Part shown: piece by piece, positions 1-7,529 of the stretch
Numbering within the stretch: the stretch's first letter is position 1
How the letters are laid out: every line of letters starts with the position of its first letter
From: JAZGBC01 sp036444495
Lineage (GTDB): Bacteria > Pseudomonadota > Alphaproteobacteria > Kiloniellales > J153
Direction of reading: 5' to 3'
DNA: 14,031 nucleotides
Assembly (NCBI GenBank): GCA_036444495.1
Contig: JAZGBC010000085.1
Span: forward strand, 1-14,031
The notes under the pieces: model-generated
The model's database searches: none
What the model saw: the letters and a program-made list of their open reading frames with translations, nothing else
What the model was told of the DNA's origin: nothing
Program-made: the position numbers and the translations under genes

Positions 1-1135
1 GCACTTCGGGCCGGCTGAACTCCAACGGCACTTCCTCGTGATTGGCGAACATCTCGCGCAGCCGCGTTCCCGAAATACCCAGCCGGTCGTCGGCGCCGTG
101 CGGGCAGGTGCGGCCCGTGGCCATGCCGCCGCACTTGAAGCAGTAGAAGGTGATGTCGATCTTGAGCGGCCGCAGCTGCAGGCTGCCCTCGGGAATCTCG
201 TCGAAGATGTGGTGCGCGTCGAAGGGCCCGTAATAGTCGCCCAGGCCCGCGTGGTCGCGCCCGACCACCAGGTGGGAGCAGCCGAAGTTCTGCCGGAAGA
301 CGCCGTGCAGCAGCGCCTCGCGCGGGCCGGCATAGCGCATCTCGATGGGATAGCCGGCCTGAATGATCGTGCCCGGCGCGAAATAATTCTCGACCAGCGT
401 GTTGATCGCCTCGACGCGGACCTCGGCGGGAATATCGCCCGGCTTGAGCGCGCCCAGCACCTGGTGGATCAGGACGCCGTCGCAGACTTCGACGGCGATC
501 TTGGCGAGATACTCGTGGCTGCGGTGCATGGGGTTGCGGGTCTGGAAGGCGGCGACCGTGGACCAGCCCTTCTCCAGAAACATGGCGCGGGTTTCCGCCG
601 GGCGGAAATAGAGGCCCTTGTAGGTCTCCGGGAAATGGCCCTCCGACAAGGCCGTGACCCGGCCCGCGAGATTGATCTCGCCCTGCTGCATGACCTTCTG
701 CACGCCGGGATGGGCCGCGTCCTTGGTGCGGTAGACCTCTAAGGACTCCAGGTCCTTGTCGATGCCGTATTTCTCCTCCAGCTTGAGGATTCCGAGGATG
801 TCCCCGGTCTCGCCGTCCACCAGCGCCACCTCGTCGCCGAGGCCGGCGGAATCGGCGATATCCTTCTCCGCCGAAAGGGTGATGGGGATGGGCCAGAAGA
901 CGCCGTCGCCGAGCGCCATGTCGAGGCAGGAGCCGCGCCAGTCCGCCTCGCCCATGAAGCCTTGAAGCGGCGTGTAGGCGCCCATGCCCAGCATGAAGAG
1001 GTCGGAAACCTCCCGGCTCGTGAGCGGGACTTTCTTGAGCGTTTCGGCTTGCTTGAGTTTCTCGGCCCGCTCGGCCTCGGACAACAGAAGCGGCAGAAGC
1101 CGGTCCGAGCCATGGGTTGGCACCAGTTTCGCCAA
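1..1135 (-). CDS. sat: Dissimilatory-type ATP sulfurylase (sulfate adenylyltransferase), 3' end cut by window edge
   Basis: Sat catalyses ATP + sulfate <-> APS + PPi in the cytoplasm; sulfur oxidisers run it towards ATP. The open frame reads 378 codons to the window edge, so roughly the last 20-50 residues are probably missing compared with a family length near 400. Visible motifs are the nucleotide-binding QTRNPMHRSH (residues 198-207, with H204 and H207), VGRDHAG, and a metal-binding pattern C332-x2-C335-x8-C344-x-H346 of the type found in dissimilatory enzymes. The start is a TTG at 1135-1133. It has a strong GGGAGGGAGAG ribosome site just upstream and gives the N-terminus (M)AKLVPTHG expected for the family; no in-frame ATG lies near it. 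The gene is divergent from qmoA, which fits a shared sulfur-energy role. A weak -10 (TAAAAT, + strand 1169-1174) lies about 35 bases upstream. The family call is firm; the direction of catalysis in vivo is inference. Confidence 0.95.
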   Translation of the reverse strand, partial: MAKLVPTHGSDRLLPLLLSEAERAEKLKQAETLKKVPLTSREVSDLFMLGMGAYTPLQGFMGEADWRGSCLDMALGDGVFWPIPITLSAEKDIADSAGLGDEVALVDGETGDILGILKLEEKYGIDKDLESLEVYRTKDAAHPGVQKVMQQGEINLAGRVTALSEGHFPETYKGLYFRPAETRAMFLEKGWSTVAAFQTRNPMHRSHEYLAKIAVEVCDGVLIHQVLGALKPGDIPAEVRVEAINTLVENYFAPGTIIQAGYPIEMRYAGPREALLHGVFRQNFGCSHLVVGRDHAGLGDYYGPFDAHHIFDEIPEGSLQLRPLKIDITFYCFKCGGMATGRTCPHGADDRLGISGTRLREMFANHEEVPLEFSRPEV

Positions 1136-1227
1136 GTTCTCTCTCCCTCCCTACCAGACGTGAGCGTTATTTTATCCTCGCCGGATCGGCAAGCGAAACC
1201 AGCGGATTCGGCTTTGGGCGGCCGGTC

Positions 1228-1280
1228 AGTGTCCTGCCTCTGAAGTTCATAAGATGAACTTCAGAGATAAGCAGGCCACT
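1228..1280. repeat. Palindromic element 1 in the sat-qmoA spacer
   Basis: A perfect 13-bp inverted repeat, CTCTGAAGTTCAT (1238-1250) and ATGAACTTCAGAG (1254-1266), is separated by only AAG. Outside it, AGTGTCCTGC (1228-1237) pairs with GCAGGCCACT (1271-1280) with one mismatch, and four unpaired bases (ATAA) sit on one side. No T-run follows either side, so it is not a standard intrinsic terminator. The shape suggests a short dispersed palindromic repeat or the remnant of a small non-autonomous mobile element. A genome-wide copy count cannot be judged from one window. Confidence 0.7.
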
Positions 1281-1363
1281 AATTATTTGAATCTAGTGTG
1301 ATTCAGCTTCCGAAATTCGGCACATTGAATGTGCCGAAGTTCGGAACCATCACACTAGTGGCC
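1274..1363. repeat. Palindromic element 2, MITE-like, in the sat-qmoA spacer
   Basis: Three nested sets of inverted arms are visible. The core is a 19-bp arm, TTCCGAAATTCGGCACATT (1308-1326), facing its complement at 1328-1346 with a single mismatch and a one-base centre. Around it, CTAGTGTGAT (1293-1302) faces ATCACACTAG (1349-1358). Outermost, GGCCACTA (1274-1281) faces TAGTGGCC (1356-1363). The element overlaps the edge of palindromic element 1, which shares the GAAGTTC word. The length (about 66-90 bp), the clean terminal arms and the lack of coding potential resemble a MITE or an intergenic palindromic repeat. Effects on sat or qmoA expression are possible but unproven. Confidence 0.7.
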
Positions 1364-1595
1364 GCCTTCTCCCTATTATCCGTAGGGTTTCCCGCCGGGA
1401 CAAGCTAAACCTTCAAAAAGTTGAATATATCACTTCTCCCGCGGGTCTGTGAGGGGTATAAAAATCCACGCGAGGCAAACCCCCAATTCATGCGGGGTAG
1501 TCTGCGGAAAAAAGCGGTGCTAGGTAACCGGTTCGCCGTTGGGCGGCAGGAGCGGGCCTGGGAAACGGGGCCGCGCACATCACAGGGCGGGTAGC

Positions 1596-2867
1596 ATGTC
1601 CGAGGGGAGGCCTCGCAGCCAGACGATCGCCGTCATCGGCGCCGGGATCGCCGGGGTCACGGCGGCGGTCGAGGTTGCCGAGACGGGCTACGACGTGGTG
1701 CTGCTGGAAAAGGGGCCGAGCCTGGGCGGGCGCGTCACCCGGCTGAACCGCTACTTCCCCAAGCTCTGCCATCCGACCTGCGGGCTGGAGATCAATTACC
1801 GGCGCATCAAGGAGAACCCGCGCCTCAAGGTCATCACCATGGCCGAGGTCCAGGGGGTCAGCGGCAGCCGCGGCAACTATAGCCTTACGGTCAAGACCCG
1901 GCCGCGTTACGTGAACGCCAACTGCACGGCCTGCGGCGCCTGTTCGGAGGTGGCCGAGACCGAGGTGACCGATCCCTTCAACTACGGCCTGAGCAGGGTT
2001 AAAGCAGCCTATTTGCCGCACGAACACGCCTTTCCCATGCGTTTCGTGGTGGCGCCGGAGGTGATCGGCACGCCCGAGGCGGAGAAGATCAAGGCGGCCT
2101 GCAAATACGGCGCCGTCGATCTGGATGAGGTGGAGGAGACCTTCGAGTTGAGCGCCGGCGCGGTCATCTGGGCGACCGGCTGGCGCCCCTATGACGCCGC
2201 GAAGATCGAGGTCTACGGCTACAAGGACTGCCCGGACATCATCAACAACGTGGAGCTGGAGCGCCTGGCCAACCACGACGGACCCACGGGCGGCAGGATA
2301 CTGCGCCCCTCGGACGGCGAGCCCGCCAAGAAGGTCGCGTTCATCCAATGCGCCGGCTCGCGCGACATCAATCACCTGCCCTATTGCTCCATGATCTGCT
2401 GCCTGGCCTCGCTCAAGCACGCGGCCTATCTGCGCGAGCAGTACGCGGACGCCGAGGTGGACATTTACTACATCGATATCCGGGCGCACGACAAAATGTC
2501 GGCCTTCTACGACCGCATCCGCAACGATCCCCAGGTCAACTTCATCAAGTCAAAACCGGGACATATCGTCGCCGGCGAGGACGGCCGGCCGCTGGTCTGC
2601 GGCGAGCGCACCATCGAGCGCGAAATCTACCGGAACCCCTACGACCTGGTGGTGCTCGCGACCGGCATGGTGCCGAGCCTCGGCGCGAACTTCACGGCGC
2701 CCGCCGATCTGGAGAAGGACGAGTACGGCTTCGTCCTGCCCAGCGTAGCGGACGACGGCGGCCAGTTCTCGGCGGGAGTGGCCTCGGGGCCCATCGATGT
2801 CGCCTTGTCCACGCAGTCGGCAACCGCGGCCGCGCTCAAGGCGATACAGGCTGTTCGCGCAGGATGA
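1596..2867 (+). CDS. qmoA: QmoA, HdrA-like FAD subunit of the quinone-interacting oxidoreductase family
   Basis: This 423-residue cytoplasmic flavoprotein is related to HdrA; with QmoB it links APS reductase to other electron carriers. An FAD-binding Rossmann motif IGAGIAG lies at residues 14-20, followed by GPSLGGRV and the QmoA-like stretch YFPKLCHPTCGLEI. A cysteine cluster C110-x2-C113-x2-C116 is followed by SEVAETEV, with no fourth CP cysteine there. The HdrA-type iron-sulfur signature is intact: C252-AGSR ... Y-C264-SMI-C268-C269. The length matches QmoA (about 410-420 residues) and is much shorter than full HdrA. I chose the ATG at 1596 because MSEGRPRSQTIAVIGAG puts the Rossmann strand near the N-terminus; a TTG at 1539 would add 19 non-conserved residues. 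Its ribosome site (GGGCGGG) is mediocre. It is the first gene of qmoA-qmoB-hdrC-hdrB, 27 bases before qmoB. Confidence 0.92.
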   Translation: MSEGRPRSQTIAVIGAGIAGVTAAVEVAETGYDVVLLEKGPSLGGRVTRLNRYFPKLCHPTCGLEINYRRIKENPRLKVITMAEVQGVSGSRGNYSLTVKTRPRYVNANCTACGACSEVAETEVTDPFNYGLSRVKAAYLPHEHAFPMRFVVAPEVIGTPEAEKIKAACKYGAVDLDEVEETFELSAGAVIWATGWRPYDAAKIEVYGYKDCPDIINNVELERLANHDGPTGGRILRPSDGEPAKKVAFIQCAGSRDINHLPYCSMICCLASLKHAAYLREQYADAEVDIYYIDIRAHDKMSAFYDRIRNDPQVNFIKSKPGHIVAGEDGRPLVCGERTIEREIYRNPYDLVVLATGMVPSLGANFTAPADLEKDEYGFVLPSVADDGGQFSAGVASGPIDVALSTQSATAAALKAIQAVRAG

Positions 2868-2894
2868 AACAGGGACTCGCGAGGGAATAGGGCA

Positions 2895-5195
2895 GTGGAC
2901 AGGAAACCGGGCGTCTATCTCTGCGAAGGTTGCGGCATCGCCGAGGCGGTCTCGGTCGACGATCTGGAGCAGGTCGCGAGCGGGGAGTTGAAGGTCCCCG
3001 CCTGCAAGCGGCATGCGGCCTTCTGTTCCGAGGAGGGCGTTGCCCTCATCGCCAAGGACATCGAGAGCGGCGAGGTGAACCAGCCGATTATCGTGGCCTG
3101 CTCGCCACGGGTGATGACCGACAGGTTCACCTTTCCTGACGCCCAGGTGATCCGCGCCAACCTGCGCGAACAGGTCATCTGGACCCAGCCCCCGGGCGAG
3201 GAGGACACCCAGGCGCTGGCCGCCGACAACCTGCGCATGGCGGTGGCCCAGGCGAAAAACAGCGATCCGCCGGTGCCCCACGGCGAGGGCGGGGCGAGCC
3301 GGAAGCTGCTGGTCGTGGGCGGCGGGGTCTCGGGCCTGACCGCGGCGCGCGAGGCCGCACGCATGGGCGTCGAGGTCATCCTGGTCGAAAAAGGTTCTGC
3401 CCTGGGCGGCTGGGCCCGGAAGTGGAGCCGGACCATCCCCCACCGGCCGCCCTACCGCGACCCGCAGCCCAACGGCATCGGGGACTTGATCGCGGCGGTC
3501 GAGGCCGATCCGGCCGTGACCGTCATGACCGGCGCGCTGGTCACCCGCACCGCGGGCGGACCCGGCGACTTCACCGTGACCCTGAGCCAGGGCGGCAAGG
3601 AGACCAGCGAGCGCGTCGGCGCCATCGTCGTGGCGACCGGCTGGCGCGGCTACGACATCGCCCGGCACGAATACCTGGGCTACGGCACATCGCCCGATAT
3701 CGTGACCGATATCGAATTCGAGGAACTGCTGGCCAACGGCGGGATCAAGCGCAAGTCCGACGGCGCCGTGCCCAGCAACCTGGCCTTTATCATCCCGGGC
3801 GATAGCGAACGCATGCCCTATAGCTCGGGCGTGAGCGACCGGGTCGCGATCAAGCAGGCGCTTCAGGTGATCGAGGCCGTGCCCGATGCCATGGTCTACG
3901 TGATTTACGAGGACCTGCGCGCCCACGGCACGGCGGAGGAGTTCTACCGCCAGGGCCAGGAGGCCGGGATCATCTTCCAGAAGGGCCGGGTCAAATCGGT
4001 CGCGGCCGACCTCACGGTCACCCTCGATGACGACCTTCTGGGCCAGGAAGTGCCCCTGAGCGGTCTCGACATGGTGGTGCTGTCCACCGGCATGGTGCCC
4101 AATTCCACCAACGTGGACCTGAGCCCGGCCGAGGAGGGCGCGGATCAGCTCGCCGACGACATCGACCCCGCCGCCCCCGTCAAGGTCGCGCGCGGCAACG
4201 GGGAGGACGAGGCGGAAGCCGCGGAAACCTCGGGCAATGGCGCGGCGGAGAACGGCGCGGCCGAGGAGGGCGGCGAGCCCGCGCTGCCGGGCGGGCCGAT
4301 CCTCAATCTGCAGTACCGCCAGGGGCCGCACCTGCCGATCCTGGCCCACGGCTTCGCCGATTCCCATTTCATCTGCTTCCCCTACGAGACGCGGCGCAGC
4401 GGCATCTACACCTGCGGTCCGGTGCGCCGGGCCATGACCATCGCCGACTCCCAGCAGGACGCCCAGGGCGCCGTGCTCAAGGCGATCCAGGCCATGCGCG
4501 CCGCCGACGCCTCCACCGCCCTGCACCCGCGCGTGGGCGACCTCTCCTTCCCCGAATTCGGCCTGGACATCTGCACCAAGTGCCGGCGCTGTACCGTGGA
4601 GTGCCCCTTCGGCGCGATCGACGAGCAGGACGACGGCTACCCGGTGCTCAACGCCACGCGCTGCCGGCGCTGCGGCACCTGCATGGGCGCCTGTCCGGTG
4701 CGCACCATCAGCTTCAAGAACTACAGCGCGCAGATGGTCGCGGACATGATCAAGGCGGTGGAGGTCCCCGACGAGTTCGAGGAGAAGCCGCGTATTCTCG
4801 TTTTTGCCTGCGAGAACGACGCCTACCCGGCGCTCGACATGGCCGGCATCAACCGCCACCGGATCAGCCCCTACATCCGTATCGTGCCGGTGCGCTGCCT
4901 GGGTTCGGTGACCATGCTGTGGATCTCCACCGCGCTGGAATGCGGCTACGACGGGGTGATGCTCATGGGCTGCAAGACCGGCGACGACTACCAGTGCCAC
5001 TTCGTCAAGGGCAGCGGCATCGCCCAGGAGCGCATGGCCAAGGTCGGCGAGACCCTGAAGAGCCTGGCGCTGGAAGAGGAGCGCGTGCAGGTGGAGGAGG
5101 TCTCCATCGCCGACTCCGGCCGGGTCGCCGAGCTGCTCAATTCCTTCGCCGGCAAGATCGACGAGATCGGCCTCAACCCCTTCAAGGGGTTCTAG
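2895..5195 (+). CDS. qmoB: QmoB, HdrA-like flavoprotein with two ferredoxin motifs and an MvhD/FlpD-type C-terminal domain
   Basis: A 766-residue multidomain electron-transfer subunit, near the usual QmoB length. In order: an N-terminal segment with C10-x2-C13 and ACSPRVM; an FAD Rossmann motif G142-GGVSG followed by EKGSALGG; a low-complexity acidic Ala/Gly stretch at roughly residues 432-464; two 4Fe-4S ferredoxin motifs, C560-x2-C563-x2-C566-x3-C570-P and C590-x2-C593-x2-C596-x3-C600-P; and an MvhD/FlpD-like domain from about residue 635 with C639, C668, C693 and C701 (FACEND, VRCLGS, GCKTGDDYQC). It starts with GTG at 2895, supported by GAGGGA eight bases upstream and the QmoB-like N-terminus (M)DRKPGVYLCEGCG. 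In the family it partners QmoA and is thought to contact APS reductase; the MvhD domain usually docks another redox protein. The next gene, hdrC, begins three bases after its stop. Confidence 0.93.
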   Translation: MDRKPGVYLCEGCGIAEAVSVDDLEQVASGELKVPACKRHAAFCSEEGVALIAKDIESGEVNQPIIVACSPRVMTDRFTFPDAQVIRANLREQVIWTQPPGEEDTQALAADNLRMAVAQAKNSDPPVPHGEGGASRKLLVVGGGVSGLTAAREAARMGVEVILVEKGSALGGWARKWSRTIPHRPPYRDPQPNGIGDLIAAVEADPAVTVMTGALVTRTAGGPGDFTVTLSQGGKETSERVGAIVVATGWRGYDIARHEYLGYGTSPDIVTDIEFEELLANGGIKRKSDGAVPSNLAFIIPGDSERMPYSSGVSDRVAIKQALQVIEAVPDAMVYVIYEDLRAHGTAEEFYRQGQEAGIIFQKGRVKSVAADLTVTLDDDLLGQEVPLSGLDMVVLSTGMVPNSTNVDLSPAEEGADQLADDIDPAAPVKVARGNGEDEAEAAETSGNGAAENGAAEEGGEPALPGGPILNLQYRQGPHLPILAHGFADSHFICFPYETRRSGIYTCGPVRRAMTIADSQQDAQGAVLKAIQAMRAADASTALHPRVGDLSFPEFGLDICTKCRRCTVECPFGAIDEQDDGYPVLNATRCRRCGTCMGACPVRTISFKNYSAQMVADMIKAVEVPDEFEEKPRILVFACENDAYPALDMAGINRHRISPYIRIVPVRCLGSVTMLWISTALECGYDGVMLMGCKTGDDYQCHFVKGSGIAQERMAKVGETLKSLALEEERVQVEEVSIADSGRVAELLNSFAGKIDEIGLNPFKGF

Positions 5196-5198
5196 GAC

Positions 5199-5810
5199 AT
5201 GAGCGTAGCCCTGCCCGCCGAGGCCGAGCGCACGTACGACCTGAACTTCGCGCGCTGGGTCTACCGCAACGTGAACGGCGGCGACAAGCTGTCGCTCTGC
5301 ATGCAGTGCGGCGTCTGCTCCGGTTCCTGTCCCATCGGCACGCAGATGGATTATGGGCCGCGCAAGCTGTTCATGATGATCCGGGCCGGCATGAAGGAGG
5401 AGGTGCTCTCCTCCAACACCATGTGGAACTGCACCTCCTGCTACCGCTGCGTGGTGCGCTGCCCGCGCGGCGTGCCGGTCACCTACATCCTGCAGGACCT
5501 GGCCTCCAAGGCGGTGGAGTTTGGCTACGCCAAGAAAGAGGACAACACGCGATTCTCCAAGGCCTTCTGGTGGAGCGCCAAGACCTTCGGCCGCACCGAC
5601 GAGCGCCTGGTGACGGCGAAGTACTACTTTTCCTTCGGCCTCGTCGAGGGGATCAGGAAGGGCCTCGGTAACCTGAAGATCGCGCTCGGCATGATCAAGG
5701 CGGGCCGCATGCACCTGGGCGCGTCCCACGGGGTCAAGGACAGGAAGGGCTTGCAGGCGATCCTCAAGAAGGCCGCCGAGATCGAGGCGCGCGAGGCGAC
5801 GGAATCATGA
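5199..5810 (+). CDS. hdrC: HdrC-like iron-sulfur subunit
   Basis: A 203-residue protein with two 4Fe-4S cluster motifs, C34-x2-C37-x2-C40-x3-C44-P and C78-x2-C81-x2-C84-x3-C88-P, the arrangement of HdrC. In Hdr complexes HdrC wires the HdrA flavoprotein to the HdrB catalytic subunit. The C-terminal half is basic and helical. I see no hydrophobic transmembrane segments, so this is not the HdrC-HdrE fusion called QmoC that anchors the classical Qmo complex in the membrane. The ATG at 5199 is preceded by AAGGGG at about eight bases; it starts three bases after the qmoB stop, and its own stop overlaps the next gene in an ATGA. Translational coupling to hdrB is therefore likely. The family call is firm; the partner and direction of electron flow are inferred. 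Confidence 0.92.
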   Translation: MSVALPAEAERTYDLNFARWVYRNVNGGDKLSLCMQCGVCSGSCPIGTQMDYGPRKLFMMIRAGMKEEVLSSNTMWNCTSCYRCVVRCPRGVPVTYILQDLASKAVEFGYAKKEDNTRFSKAFWWSAKTFGRTDERLVTAKYYFSFGLVEGIRKGLGNLKIALGMIKAGRMHLGASHGVKDRKGLQAILKKAAEIEAREATES

Positions 5811-6739
5811 GCGGCGCGGACCAGAAGACCCCCGGCGGCAAGACCAAGTTCACCTATTATCCGGGCTGTTCGTCGCAAGGCAGCGGGAAGCACCTGGACG
5901 AGTCCTTGCGGGCCATCGCGCCCAAGATCGGTATCGAGCTGGAGGAGTTGGACGACTGGAACTGCTGCGGCGCCTCGGTCGGCCACATCGGCGGCGGCGT
6001 GCTGCCCAACACGGCGCTGACCGGCCGCAACCTGGCCAACGCCCAGAAACAGGGCCCCCAGGATGTGGTCACGGGCTGCGCGGCCTGCTACCTCAACACC
6101 CACGCCGGCAACGAGAAGATCAAGAGCGACGTCAAGATGCGCCGTCGGGTGAACGAGGCGCTCTCGGCCGCCGATCTGTCCTACGACGAGGACCTTCAGG
6201 TGCGCCACATGTGCGAGGTGATCGTCAACGATGTGGGCGTGGAGAAGATCAGGGAGCAGGTCACTAATCCCCTGACGGGCCTCAAGGTGGCGGGATACGT
6301 GGGCTGTCAGACCGTGCGTCCCTTCGCCAGCACCGATGGGGGCGGCCAGTACGACACCTACGAGGACCCGAAATTCCTCGACGATTTTGCCGAGGCCTGC
6401 GGCGCCGAGGCGGTTCCGTTCGACCCCAAGACCTCCTGCTGCGGCGGCTCGGTCTCGGTCATGAGCCCGGACCGCACGCTGCATCTCATCAAGGAGATCC
6501 TGCAAGCGGCCAAGGACGCCGAGGCCGATGTCATCTCCACGCCCTGTCCTCTGTGCCAGACCAACGTGGAAATGTATCAGGACGCGATCAACAAGAAGTT
6601 CGGCACGGATTTCAACATCCCGGTGGTTTTCTACAGCCAGCTCATGGCGGTCGCCTTCGGCATGGACCCGCACAAGGACGCCTCGCTCCAGCGCAACACC
6701 ATCCGCTCGAAGAAGATGGAAGATATGGGCAAGAAGTAG
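5807..6739 (+). CDS. hdrB: HdrB-like subunit with two CCG domains
   Basis: This 310-residue protein has two cysteine-rich CCG domains. The first is C21-x31-C53-C54-x36-C91-x2-C94 and matches the canonical spacing. The second is C167-x43-C211-C212-x34-C247-x2-C250; its first gap is slightly longer than the usual 31-39, owing to an inserted stretch near DGGGQYDTYEDPK. In methanogen HdrB such domains bind the noncubane iron-sulfur clusters that reduce a heterodisulfide. Here the substrate is unknown; it could be a thiol/disulfide cofactor or a protein partner. There is no membrane segment or signal peptide. The ATG overlaps the hdrC stop by four bases. This is the last gene of the operon; its stop lies only 16 bases from the stop of the convergent minus-strand gene, and I see no clear hairpin terminator in that gap. 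Confidence 0.93.
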   Translation: MSGADQKTPGGKTKFTYYPGCSSQGSGKHLDESLRAIAPKIGIELEELDDWNCCGASVGHIGGGVLPNTALTGRNLANAQKQGPQDVVTGCAACYLNTHAGNEKIKSDVKMRRRVNEALSAADLSYDEDLQVRHMCEVIVNDVGVEKIREQVTNPLTGLKVAGYVGCQTVRPFASTDGGGQYDTYEDPKFLDDFAEACGAEAVPFDPKTSCCGGSVSVMSPDRTLHLIKEILQAAKDAEADVISTPCPLCQTNVEMYQDAINKKFGTDFNIPVVFYSQLMAVAFGMDPHKDASLQRNTIRSKKMEDMGKK

Positions 6740-6755
6740 CGCTCTTCGAGCCGCT

Positions 6756-7529
6756 TTACCCGAAATTCAGCCAGATCAGCCGCTCGAAGGAGCGCAACTC
6801 TCCTAGCGTGCCGGCGAAGAACCGCTGATTCCGCTCACCGATCGCGCGTTCGAGGCGCAGGATGCCGGCGAAGGAGCCTTCAAACAGGCGCCGGAGTTGT
6901 GCATCGTTATTGGTGCCGGTGGGAAGATTCCGGTCGGCCTTCTCCAGCGCTTGCTTGAACGCCCGCGCTTGCTCTCTCAGGCGGAGGATGACTTGCGCGT
7001 CGTTCAGGTCGGGCGGGTTCCTGCGATAGAACCAGAGGGGCTCCATGGCCGCCGAGAGCGCGTCAACCCGATCGGAGAAGGTAACGATCCCGTTGCGGCG
7101 CCGCAGGTCGCCCAGTTCGGCTCGGATCGGTCCGAGAACGCCGGCCGTGCCCTTGTGGTCGCCGGCCTCCAGCCGCGCCCGCGCCTGCTCGATGCGGCGC
7201 GTGATCTCGTCCAGGCTGTCCCGCCAGGCCGGATCGGCGGCGAATTCAGCCGGCGGCCGCTCCCGGAAACGGTCGCAGAGTGCCTGCCATCGCACGGCCA
7301 TCTCATCCAGTGCGAGAGCCGCGAGCCCCTGGTTCCCCGTGCGCAGGTAGCTGACGGCGCCGCGGTAGGGCCCGTAGGCCTCGGCGCTCGCCGCCAGGAA
7401 ATCCGCCGTCTCGCCGGCGCGGCCCGGCGGCGGCCAAAGCAGGGCGATGAGAAGGAACAGGCCGATCGCACGAGCCATGCCGCTCAGCCCGCTTTTGGCT
7501 CGAATACCCGTTTTCATCACTGTCTTCAT
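6756..7529 (-). CDS. Probable exported helical protein of unknown function
   Basis: I do not recognise this 257-residue protein. A hydrophobic segment at about residues 18-36 (MARAIGLFLLIALLWPPP), followed by GRAGE, resembles a Sec signal peptide with possible cleavage after GRA. The mature part is rich in Ala, Leu, Arg and Glu and predicts as helices, probably two helical hairpins. It has a single cysteine and no CxxCH, so it is not a c-type cytochrome despite a c556-like outline. Its ATG directly follows the TAA of the upstream membrane/methyltransferase-like gene, with no intervening base, so the two are almost certainly co-transcribed and translationally coupled. An internal ATG at residue 18 would give a tidier signal peptide. 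It converges on hdrB. A periplasmic role linked to its membrane partner is a guess. Confidence 0.7.
   Translation of the reverse strand: MKTVMKTGIRAKSGLSGMARAIGLFLLIALLWPPPGRAGETADFLAASAEAYGPYRGAVSYLRTGNQGLAALALDEMAVRWQALCDRFRERPPAEFAADPAWRDSLDEITRRIEQARARLEAGDHKGTAGVLGPIRAELGDLRRRNGIVTFSDRVDALSAAMEPLWFYRRNPPDLNDAQVILRLREQARAFKQALEKADRNLPTGTNNDAQLRRLFEGSFAGILRLERAIGERNQRFFAGTLGELRSFERLIWLNFG

Larger units (their letters stand above)
1136..1595. other. Divergent sat-qmoA intergenic region
   Basis: This 460-base spacer separates the two divergent sulfur genes and I see no convincing gene in it. Bases 1228-1363 hold nested inverted repeats, listed separately. On the qmoA side the DNA becomes AT-richer around 1405-1465, and a TATAAA (1457-1462) lies 17 bases after a poor -35 candidate TTCTCC (1434-1439). 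On the sat side, a TAAAAT-like -10 reads on the minus strand at 1174-1169 without a good -35. A TTG at 1539 opens the qmoA frame earlier but adds only a basic, non-conserved stretch. The promoters of both genes must lie here unless transcription enters from outside; the assignments of individual elements are weak. Confidence 0.6.

Noticed and set aside
38..742. A 234-codon plus-strand open frame opposite sat
   Set aside because: The minus strand encodes ATP sulfurylase with all motifs intact through this stretch.
1539..1595. TTG start for QmoA 19 codons earlier
   Set aside because: The added residues (GGRSGPGKRGRAHHRAGS) look like translated leader DNA, and the ATG at 1596 places the FAD motif at the usual distance.
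2550..5729. A 1059-codon minus-strand open frame across qmoB and neighbours
   Set aside because: It lies antisense to clearly recognisable QmoB and HdrC. Its translation is rich in His, Gly, Ala and Arg and matches no family I know, as expected from the reverse reading of GC-rich codons.
5199..5810. QmoC (HdrC-HdrE fusion) as the identity of the third operon gene
   Set aside because: The protein has 203 residues and no transmembrane segments, whereas QmoC is about twice as long with a membrane cytochrome-b-like part.
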